This document shows positions 58,177-64,000 of a DNA stretch of 64,000 nt, one piece after another. The stretch covers positions 1 to 64,000 of the forward strand of contig JBBQPM010000011.1 of NCBI GenBank assembly GCA_038217425.1, given 5' to 3'. Under the pieces are notes generated by a model. That model was not told the DNA's origin and did no database searches. It was given only the letters and a program-made list of their open reading frames with translations. The stretch is from JAIEPT01 sp038217425. GTDB taxonomy: Bacteria > Planctomycetota > Planctomycetia > Gemmatales > Gemmataceae. The stretch's first letter is position 1. Each line of letters starts with the position of its first letter. The position numbers and the translations under genes were made by a program.

Positions 58177-60144
58177 ATGAAGCTAAACCTCTTCGTTCCG
58201 ATCGTGGCATTGTTCGCTGTCGCCGGTTCCGCCTCCGCCTTTTGCGGCGCCTGCCGGTACCCGGTCGCCACGTCATGCCCCCAAGATTACTGCTTGCCGA
58301 CCGTGCGCTATCGGCCGTGCATGCAGACGGTCGTCGAGGACCGCACCTGCGTCACCTATCGGCCCGTCTACACGACGCACTTGCAAGAATGCAAGAAGAC
58401 CGTGCTGCAGCCGACCTACGAACAATGCGTCCGCGAGCAGCGCTACACCGTCTGCCGAACGGTCTGCGAACCTTACGACGTGGTGCAGAAATACTGCGTC
58501 ATGAAGCCGGTGTACGAACAGCACTACCGGACGCAGCAGTACACGACGTACAAGATGTGCCAGCAAGAGTACCAGGTGCCGATCCACTGGACGACCTACA
58601 AGACCGAGTACCAGCAGCACGTCCGCGAACAGCGTTACATGACGTACAAGCAGTGCTACCAGGATTACCAGGTGCCGGTCTACTGGACGACGCATCGGCC
58701 GGAGTACACGCAGCACGTCAAGACGTACAAGTACACGACGTGCCGGGTCGAGCGTCAGGATTATCAGGTTCCGGTGCGCTGGACGACGCAGCATCCGGTG
58801 TATGAACAGCACTGCTACGAGCGCCGCTACACGGTGCAGAAGCCGTGCTACCAGGATTACCAGGTGCCGGTCTACTGGACGACGCAACGGCCGGAGTACA
58901 CGCAGCACGTCAAGACGTACAAGTACACGGTGTACCACCGTCAAGAAGTGCCGTACCAGGTGCCGGTGAACTACTGCACGTACAAGCCGGTGTATCAGCA
59001 GCACGTGGTAGATGTGCCGCAGGTGACGTATCAGACGGTGATCGAGCCGCGCGAGCAGATGTGCAAGCGGATCGTGATGGAGCCCTGTTACACGGAGCAT
59101 CAGATTTGCGTGGAAGTGGGGGCGTGGACGCAGGTACGCGATTTCTGCCCGGGGCCGGTGGTGATGAAGTGCTACCGTCAGCCAGGGACGTGGACGTTCG
59201 ATCCGTGCACGTGCACGAGTCACTACTGCCCGGGACCGGTGGTATCGTGCCCGGAGCAGATGCCGGGACACTGGACGTGCCGCAATGTGTATTGCCCGCG
59301 TCAGGAGATGCGGACGGTGAAGTCGTGCCGGATGGTGCCGCGCGAAGAGTGTTACGTCGTGAAGTACAACGTCTGCAAGACGGTGCCGGTGCACACGTGC
59401 TACAAGAAAACCTATACGACGTGTCAGATGGTGCGTGAAGATCATTGCAAGATGGTGACGTGCAGCCGCACGGTGGTGACGCCGGAGGAGAAGTGCTACC
59501 AGGTGCCGTACACGACGTGCCGAATGGTGCCGGAACAGCATTGCAAGATGGTGACGCAGCGGAAATGCTACATGGTACCGGAAGTGCACGTTCAGAAGAT
59601 TCCGTACACGACGTGCAAGATGATCACGCAGGAGCATTGCCGGATGGAGACGCGTTGCAAGTACATCACGATTCCGGAGGAGAAGTGCTACCAGGTGCCG
59701 TACACGACGTGCCGGATGGTGCCGGAACAGCATTGCAAGATGGTGACGCAGCGGAAGTGCTACACGGTTCCGGAAGAGAAATGCGTGCAGATCCCGTACA
59801 CGACGTGCCGGGTGGTGCCGCAGCAGCATTGCCGAATGGAGACGCGGTACAAGCATTACTGCGTGCCGGAGACGCATTGCGTGCAGGTGCCGTACACGGT
59901 GTGCCGAATGGTGCCGGAGGAGCGTTGCCAGACGCTACGTTGTTTCAAGTATCGGACGGTGACGGAGGAGAAGTGCCAGATGATCCCGTACACGGTGTGC
60001 AAGATGGTGCCGCGTGAGGAGATTTATCAGGTGCCGGTGACGACGTGCAAGCTGGAAGCCCACTGCGTGACGTACAAGGTCTGCCGTCAGGTGCCGGTGA
60101 TGGTGCCGAGCTGCGACGGACTTCAGTTCCGGTCGATTGATTGA
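58177..60144 (+). CDS. Secreted Cys/Tyr-rich repeat protein, wall-type (YTV-like)
   Basis: This 655-residue protein has a signal peptide (MKLNLFVPIVALFAVAGSASA) after AGGAGAG. About 60 Cys residues (roughly 9 percent) and many Tyr, Thr, Val and Gln residues follow. Two tandem arrays share the same 32-residue period: five copies starting YQVPxxWTT in residues 132-291, and about six starting EEKCxQVPYTTCRMVP in 437-628. The middle (about 295-435) is irregular with CPGPVV repeated. The motif YTVCR and composition resemble the YTV-type proteins reported from detergent-insoluble planctomycete walls, so a disulfide-cross-linked envelope component is inferred. A long open frame on the other strand is a codon-bias shadow. 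Confidence 0.85.
   Translation: MKLNLFVPIVALFAVAGSASAFCGACRYPVATSCPQDYCLPTVRYRPCMQTVVEDRTCVTYRPVYTTHLQECKKTVLQPTYEQCVREQRYTVCRTVCEPYDVVQKYCVMKPVYEQHYRTQQYTTYKMCQQEYQVPIHWTTYKTEYQQHVREQRYMTYKQCYQDYQVPVYWTTHRPEYTQHVKTYKYTTCRVERQDYQVPVRWTTQHPVYEQHCYERRYTVQKPCYQDYQVPVYWTTQRPEYTQHVKTYKYTVYHRQEVPYQVPVNYCTYKPVYQQHVVDVPQVTYQTVIEPREQMCKRIVMEPCYTEHQICVEVGAWTQVRDFCPGPVVMKCYRQPGTWTFDPCTCTSHYCPGPVVSCPEQMPGHWTCRNVYCPRQEMRTVKSCRMVPREECYVVKYNVCKTVPVHTCYKKTYTTCQMVREDHCKMVTCSRTVVTPEEKCYQVPYTTCRMVPEQHCKMVTQRKCYMVPEVHVQKIPYTTCKMITQEHCRMETRCKYITIPEEKCYQVPYTTCRMVPEQHCKMVTQRKCYTVPEEKCVQIPYTTCRVVPQQHCRMETRYKHYCVPETHCVQVPYTVCRMVPEERCQTLRCFKYRTVTEEKCQMIPYTVCKMVPREEIYQVPVTTCKLEAHCVTYKVCRQVPVMVPSCDGLQFRSID
58570..59049 (+). 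repeat. Five tandem 96-bp coding repeats (32 residues each)
   Basis: Copies begin at 58570, 58666, 58762, 58858 and 58954 with TACCAGGTGCC-like or TATCAGGTTCC-like sequence, each starting YQVP in the protein. The second and fourth copies are close to identical over YQVPVYWTT and YTQHVKTYKYT, which suggests recent duplication or gene conversion. Confidence 0.85.
59485..60060 (+). repeat. Six tandem 96-bp coding repeats (32 residues each)
   Basis: Units begin at 59485, 59581, 59677, 59773, 59869 and 59965 with EEKC or a variant, followed by PYTTCRMVP-like sequence; units one and three are nearly the same, as are parts of two and four, hinting at a 192-bp higher-order duplication. The last unit is divergent after PYTVCKMVPREE. 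Confidence 0.8.
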
Positions 60145-60150
60145 TTTCAC

Positions 60151-60240
60151 TAAGCCCCGGGGTGAGGTACTCCGAACCCCGGGGCTTAGTTCGCACGGGG
60201 TTGGATCCCCGCGGTTCGGAGTACCTCGCCCCGGGGCTTG
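60151..60240. repeat. Palindrome, family B, between convergent genes
   Basis: The left half (60151-60188) is a perfect inverted repeat with 13-base arms; the right half (60207-60240) is complementary to it over about 33 bases with two mismatches. It lies between the stops at 60144 and 60243, as expected for a bidirectional terminator. Confidence 0.82.
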
Positions 60241-60242
60241 GA

Positions 60243-60596
60243 TTATTCCGTCGGCACATACTTGTTGTAAAGCGCCGCGTAATCCTCGCGCGGCGGGCTG
60301 AACACATCGAGCACGACCGCCTTGCCGCCGATCGCGACCGCCTTGTGCGGCACGTTCGGCGGAATCAGATACAAGCTCCCCGCCTCCACCACGCGCGTCT
60401 CATCGCCGATCGTCAACTCCATGCGGCCCTCGAGCAGGATGCCCCCCTGCTCGTGCGGATGATGATGCAGCGGCACCACGGCCCCCGGCTCCATCTCCAG
60501 GTACGACAGCATCAATTTCTCGCCGTACGGCGTGCGCATCTTGCAGCCGGGCAACAAACTCTGCACGGGAATCGCGTTCAGATCGATGAACGGCAT
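60243..60596 (-). CDS. Cupin-domain protein
   Basis: This 117-residue single cupin has the metal-binding first motif PLHHHPHEQGGILLEGRMEL and the second motif PPNVPHKAVAIGG, so a metal ion held by His residues is likely. Small cupins of this type act as sugar isomerases, dioxygenases or binding proteins; the substrate cannot be read. AGGAGAG precedes the ATG at 60596. It lies 30 bases after the response-regulator gene and may be co-transcribed with it. Confidence 0.85.
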   Translation of the reverse strand: MPFIDLNAIPVQSLLPGCKMRTPYGEKLMLSYLEMEPGAVVPLHHHPHEQGGILLEGRMELTIGDETRVVEAGSLYLIPPNVPHKAVAIGGKAVVLDVFSPPREDYAALYNKYVPTE

Positions 60597-60626
60597 ATCA
60601 CTCTCCTGCGGCGGACGCCTGTCGTC

Positions 60627-61058
60627 TTACTTGGTTTGCATCCGCTCGATGTACGCCAGCGCCTGGTCGAGCGGCTCCTTGAACTTTCGGCTCTCCAGCG
60701 CCGCCTGCACGCGCAGCACCAGTTCTGTCTTGTTCACCGGCTTCGTCAGGTAGTCGTTGACCCCCAGTTCGACGGCCCGGTCGATGTCGCTGGTCTGATC
60801 GAGCGCGGTGATCATGAGGATGACGATGTCGCGCGTCGCCGGGTCGGATTTCACGCGCTGACACACTTCGAAGCCGCTGATCTTCGGCATCATCACGTCG
60901 AGCAGAATCAGATCGGGCCGCCAATCTTTGACCTTGCGTAGAGTCTCTTCGCCGTCCGAGGCGATCTCGAGGTCGTAATCGCTGCTGGACAGGTAGGCCT
61001 CGAGCAATTCCGCCCCTTGCGGATGATCGTCGGCGATAAGGATGCGCGGCTTGGACAT
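60627..61058 (-). CDS. Single-domain response regulator (receiver, PleD/CheY-like)
   Basis: The protein has 143 residues. The acidic pocket is Asp10-Asp11 (IADDH), the phosphoacceptor is Asp54 (LILLDVMMP), and the switch residues are Thr84 (MITA) and Lys107 (LTKPVNK). No output domain follows; the last 20 residues form a helix. It must act through protein contacts or as a phosphate relay. No histidine kinase is nearby. I chose ATG 61058; the upstream open frame is not conserved-looking. Confidence 0.9.
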   Translation of the reverse strand: MSKPRILIADDHPQGAELLEAYLSSSDYDLEIASDGEETLRKVKDWRPDLILLDVMMPKISGFEVCQRVKSDPATRDIVILMITALDQTSDIDRAVELGVNDYLTKPVNKTELVLRVQAALESRKFKEPLDQALAYIERMQTK

Positions 61059-61162
61059 GGACTTACCCTGAAGACGGAAGACTCGGTTCGCGGGTATTTT
61101 ACGAGCGAAAGAAATCAAGCCAAGCGCCCTGCGCGATAAACTAGCACCTTCGCCGAGGGACG

Positions 61163-61813
61163 ATGATGGAAAACCGCGGAATCTGGTCGGCCATGCACGG
61201 CATGCTATTCGTCGCGTGTCTGGCGGCGTCGATGGCGTTTTCGTCGGGGCTCGTCTGGCCGTGGTATTTGGCCCTCCCCCTGTTCGCATACTACGCGATA
61301 GTGTGGGTAACGCCGCCGCTGCGGCGGACCATCCCCCGGCTCGCGCTCGGCCAAATGCACGGCGGGCCGTTGGCCTTCGCCGCACTCGTCATCGTCGTCA
61401 TCGCCGGCGTTCTCGTCGCCTTCCACGCGATCGTCCGGCCCGACGTTCAGCTCTTGGTCGGCAAACTGCCGGTCGCCGGGTTCGGTCAGATCGCTCTCGC
61501 CGGGATTTGTTTCAGCGTTCTCAACGCGGTACTTGAGGAACTGCTGTTTCGCGGCGTGCTGTGGGACGTCGTAGCCGCGGAATGGAATCCGTGGGTTGCG
61601 CTGGGCGTCACGTCGGTGATTTTCGGCGTGGGCCATCTTCAAGGGTATCCGCCGGGCGCGCTCGGCGCCGGGATAGCGGGACTGTACGGCGTGGTGCTGG
61701 GGGGCTTGCGCTGGCGCACCGGCGGCCTGGGGCTGGCGATCCTCTGCCATATCGGCGCCGACGCAACCATCTTCTGGATCCTCGCCGCGACCGGCGCGTT
61801 CGGCGAATTCTAA
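61163..61813 (+). CDS. CPBP-family intramembrane metalloprotease
   Basis: This 216-residue membrane protein has about six hydrophobic segments. The CPBP (Abi/Rce1) catalytic motifs are all present: EExxxR at Glu125-Glu126-Arg130 (VLEELLFRG), His158 in FGVGHLQGY, and His196 in CHIGADA. Members cleave prenylated or bacteriocin-type peptides, or act as scaffolds; the target is unknown. Two adjacent ATGs (61163, 61166) are possible starts, preceded by GAGGGA. It is divergent from the response regulator. Confidence 0.9.
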   Translation: MMENRGIWSAMHGMLFVACLAASMAFSSGLVWPWYLALPLFAYYAIVWVTPPLRRTIPRLALGQMHGGPLAFAALVIVVIAGVLVAFHAIVRPDVQLLVGKLPVAGFGQIALAGICFSVLNAVLEELLFRGVLWDVVAAEWNPWVALGVTSVIFGVGHLQGYPPGALGAGIAGLYGVVLGGLRWRTGGLGLAILCHIGADATIFWILAATGAFGEF

Positions 61814-61829
61814 CATGCTGCGCGGCATC

Positions 61830-61902
61830 GATCTCTCCGAACCCGCAGCGCTAGCAAGGTTCGAATTCGATCCTTGCTAGCGCTGCGGGCTCGGGAGGGA
61901 TC
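61830..61902. repeat. Palindrome, family A, before the VWA gene
   Basis: Arms 61830-61859 and 61872-61902 pair over about 30 bases with two differences; the loop contains TTCGAA. The core matches the copies at 3296-3380 and 63343-63392. It lies between two co-directional genes, 17 bases after the CPBP stop and 41 before the VWA start. Confidence 0.8.
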
Positions 61903-61942
61903 TGCTATTCTTGGATCAGGTAAATCCTGCCCGGAGCACGTG

Positions 61943-63340
61943 ATGGCTGACCTCTTCGCCTTACGCATTCAACTTGATCGCCCCTTCGTGCCGTTGGGCC
62001 GGACCGAAGACGTCAGCGTCCTCGTCAGCATCGATCCGCAAGGCGACGCCCTGGCGCCCCCCGACCTCCCCGTGCCGGTCCACCTCATCCTGCTCGTCGA
62101 CGTCAGCGGGTCCATGAACGTCCTCATGCGCCGCGATCCCAAGGCTCAAAAGGTCGGCGCCGTCATCACCGAAGGTCGGCACACGTCGCAAGTCATCACC
62201 GACGTTCCCAGTCGTAGGCAAATGGCCTGCAGCGTCGTCCGCGATCTCGTCGGCCAACTCGGGCCCGACGATTGGCTCACGCTCATCGCCTTCGATCATC
62301 AGCCCTACATCCTCGCCCAGGGACTTCGCTCCGCCGAGACCGAACTGACGCGCGTCGCTCTGCAACAACTCGCCGCGGTCGGCGGCGGCGATACGTCGTT
62401 GGCGCAACCGCTCGAACTCACGCGCCAAATCCTCGATGCCGTCCACGACGCGCCGCGGCTGCGCAAGCTCGTCCTGCTCACCGACGGCCAGGCCAGCGAT
62501 CCGCGCGAAGCCCAGGCCCAGGCGCAAATCCTCGGCTCGCAATACAACCTCCCCATCGCCGCGGTCGGCACCGGCGAATGCAAGGTGTCGCTGCTTTCCA
62601 ACCTCGCCAAGACGACCCTGGCCGGGACGTTCCATCACATTCGCCACGAGTCGGAGGCGGCGCAACTCTTCTACCAGATTCTCGCGAACCAGAAAAACAT
62701 CTTGGCCGCCAACGCCGTCCTCAAACTTTGGCTCTCGCCCGATTTCTTCGTCCGCGAAATGTACCGCACCCGCCCCGAGATCCTCTTCGTCGGCGACATT
62801 CAGCCCGACGCCGACAATGTCGCGCTGTTTCAACTGGAACATCTCGAACGGGGCAAGGCGTACGAATTCCTCTTCCGCTGCACGCTCCCCGCTCGGCCCA
62901 CGGCACAGCGTTTCCGCCTGGCCAAGGCGACGCTCACTTTCGATCTGCCGCTCCAACGCCGTACCGGACAAAGCGTCGAGGCGAACATCATCGCGGAGTA
63001 CGCCAGCGATCCGCACAAGCTGAAGCAAATCTCGGGGGACATTCGGCGAATCCTGGCGCGGGCCGAGGTGCAGCGGCAGGTGTTGTTTCTGCAGCACAAG
63101 ATCGATGCCTTGCGTCGCGGCCAGTCGAGCGAGAACGACGCGGCCCTGGTCGCGAAACTCTTGCAGACGCTCATCGCAAAGTTCACGGATTTCGGCGACC
63201 AGGCGATGGTGAACCAGTATGCCGCGATGCGCGACGAGTTCCTGGCAAGCGGCACGATCTCGCAGGAGATGCTCAACCGTTCGCTGGCCGCGTCGAGTCG
63301 AGCGGAGGATCTGGTGGTGGCGCAGGACATCGATTTCTAA
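61943..63340 (+). CDS. VWA-domain protein
   Basis: This 465-residue protein has no signal peptide. The von Willebrand A domain (about 50-235) has an intact metal-ion-dependent adhesion site: DxSxS in LLVDVSGSM, Thr in GGGDTSLAQP, and Asp in LLTDGQASD. A beta-rich segment follows (about 240-370), then a helical tail (375-465). It probably mediates a metal-dependent protein contact in the cytoplasm. GGAG seven bases before the ATG supports the start. The ECF sigma gene is 69 bases downstream, suggesting shared regulation. Confidence 0.88.
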   Translation: MADLFALRIQLDRPFVPLGRTEDVSVLVSIDPQGDALAPPDLPVPVHLILLVDVSGSMNVLMRRDPKAQKVGAVITEGRHTSQVITDVPSRRQMACSVVRDLVGQLGPDDWLTLIAFDHQPYILAQGLRSAETELTRVALQQLAAVGGGDTSLAQPLELTRQILDAVHDAPRLRKLVLLTDGQASDPREAQAQAQILGSQYNLPIAAVGTGECKVSLLSNLAKTTLAGTFHHIRHESEAAQLFYQILANQKNILAANAVLKLWLSPDFFVREMYRTRPEILFVGDIQPDADNVALFQLEHLERGKAYEFLFRCTLPARPTAQRFRLAKATLTFDLPLQRRTGQSVEANIIAEYASDPHKLKQISGDIRRILARAEVQRQVLFLQHKIDALRRGQSSENDAALVAKLLQTLIAKFTDFGDQAMVNQYAAMRDEFLASGTISQEMLNRSLAASSRAEDLVVAQDIDF

Positions 63341-63342
63341 CA

Positions 63343-63392
63343 GAGCCCGCAAGCACGAGCAAGGAACAAACCCTTGCTCGCGCTGCGGGCTC
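63343..63392. repeat. Palindrome, family A, between the VWA and sigma genes
   Basis: Arms 63343-63364 and 63372-63392 pair over about 21 bases with two differences around a seven-base loop. It begins 2 bases after the VWA stop and could weaken read-through into the sigma gene. Confidence 0.75.
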
Positions 63393-63409
63393 CGAGAGGG
63401 CGAATTGAC

Positions 63410-64000
63410 ATGGCAATCGAGCAATCCTTCGCGGAACTGATGCAGCGTGTGCGCACCGGCGACGCCCAGGCGGCGCAGGATCTCGTACGGCAGTTCGAGT
63501 CGGAGATTCGTCGAACGATTCGCATCAAGCTCGCCGATAGCCGGGTGCATCGGCTGCTCGATTCAGTCGATATTTGCCAGTCGGTGTTGGCAAACTTCTT
63601 CGTGCGGACCGCGGCGGGGCAGTTCGATTTTCAGGAGCCGCGCGACGTGCTGAAGTTACTTGTAACGATGGCGCGCAACAAGCTGCTGGACAAAGTCCGC
63701 GAACAGCAAGCAGGCCGGCGCGATCAGCGGCGGGTCGCGGACGGCGAATCGAATCTCGAAGCGGTCTCCGACGGCCAGGCGACGCCGAGCCGGGTGATGG
63801 CGGGACGCGAGTTGCTCGAACAGGTACAGCGGCAGTTATCGCCGGACGAGCGCGAGTTGATGGAGCTGCGGGCGCACGGCAAGGCGTGGAACGAGATCGC
63901 AGCCGAGCGCGGCGAGAGCGCCGAGGCGCTACGCAAGAAGCTGACGCGGGCAATGAACCGCGTCTCCGAGGCGCTGGGGTTGGACAAGGCGACGGAATAA
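63410..64000 (+). CDS. ECF-type RNA polymerase sigma factor
   Basis: This 196-residue protein ends exactly at the window edge with a TAA, so it is complete. Region 2 (about 10-95, e.g. DICQSVLANFFVR and LLVTMARNKLLDKVREQQ) and region 4 (about 130-190, LSPDERELMELRAHGKAWNE followed by the HTH EIAAERGESAEALRKKLTRA) are present; regions 1.1 and 3 are absent. Planctomycetes have many such factors, often paired with a membrane kinase or anti-sigma encoded next door, which here would lie beyond the window. Confidence 0.88.
   Translation: MAIEQSFAELMQRVRTGDAQAAQDLVRQFESEIRRTIRIKLADSRVHRLLDSVDICQSVLANFFVRTAAGQFDFQEPRDVLKLLVTMARNKLLDKVREQQAGRRDQRRVADGESNLEAVSDGQATPSRVMAGRELLEQVQRQLSPDERELMELRAHGKAWNEIAAERGESAEALRKKLTRAMNRVSEALGLDKATE

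Noticed and set aside
58273..59877. Minus-strand open frame rich in Arg, His and Leu
   Set aside because: Antisense to the Cys-rich repeat protein; it lasts only because the repeat codons have no stops in reverse.
58570..60060. CRISPR-like regular repeats
   Set aside because: The 96-bp period is in frame, with no unique spacers, and codes for protein repeats.

Overview
The window is GC-rich and reads as a chromosomal segment of a planctomycete, most likely Gemmataceae. The signs are a twin-arginine DUF1501 protein, a DUF1559 pilin-like protein, a Pirellula/Verrucomicrobium-type CxxCH cytochrome with a sorbosone-dehydrogenase-like propeller, a 3.8 kilo-residue surface protein with an N-terminal LETLEDRLTPA motif (LEPR-xLL type), a Cys/Tyr-rich wall-type repeat protein, a CotH/DUF4838/sialidase cluster, and many imperfect palindromic repeats between genes. 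No rRNA, tRNA, CRISPR array, IS element or phage gene was seen.

Layout. 0.3-6.8 kb: subtilisin-like protease and a primary-type sigma-70 factor (minus), then an RsbW-like anti-sigma kinase and a secreted unknown protein (plus). 6.9-10.2 kb: alpha/beta hydrolase and MFS transporter (minus). 10.4-18.8 kb: a full F1Fo ATP synthase operon, AtpZ/AtpI-like, I-like, atpB-E-F-H-A-G, then an intruding nucleotidyltransferase-like gene, then atpD-C. A 93-bp palindrome separates atpA from atpG. 18.8-24.3 kb: exported sialidase, DUF4838 protein and CotH protein (minus), a likely glycan or surface-acting unit. 24.4-39.6 kb: small membrane protein, giant adhesin, DUF1559 pilin, clpX and a small SHOCT-like membrane protein. 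39.7-42.5 kb: hppD flanked by a higBA toxin-antitoxin pair and by a second toxin-antitoxin pair whose toxin is frameshifted. 42.6-47.1 kb: enolase-superfamily dehydratase and PVC-type cytochrome. 47.2-52.7 kb (minus): PQQ-like propeller protein with an internal methyltransferase-like fold, a MoaD/ThiS-like protein and a TPR protein. 53-57.9 kb: Rrf2 regulator, DUF1501 protein, PseG-like protein, threonine synthase. 58.2-64 kb: Cys-rich repeat protein, cupin, response regulator, CPBP protease, VWA protein and ECF sigma factor.

Housekeeping functions (ATP synthase, ClpX, ThrC, HppD, sigma factor) are interleaved with envelope genes typical of Planctomycetes. The points most worth a second look are the split ATP synthase operon, the 32-residue-period Cys-rich protein, the palindrome families (one inside an operon, one in a divergent promoter region, one supplying a protein C-terminus), the propeller/methyltransferase/malectin fusion, and the giant protein carrying both cohesin-like and dockerin-like modules. 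Large ORFs antisense to these genes were treated as shadows. All start sites are my choices from Shine-Dalgarno spacing, signal peptides and overlaps. Family names come from reading motifs by eye, not from database searches.
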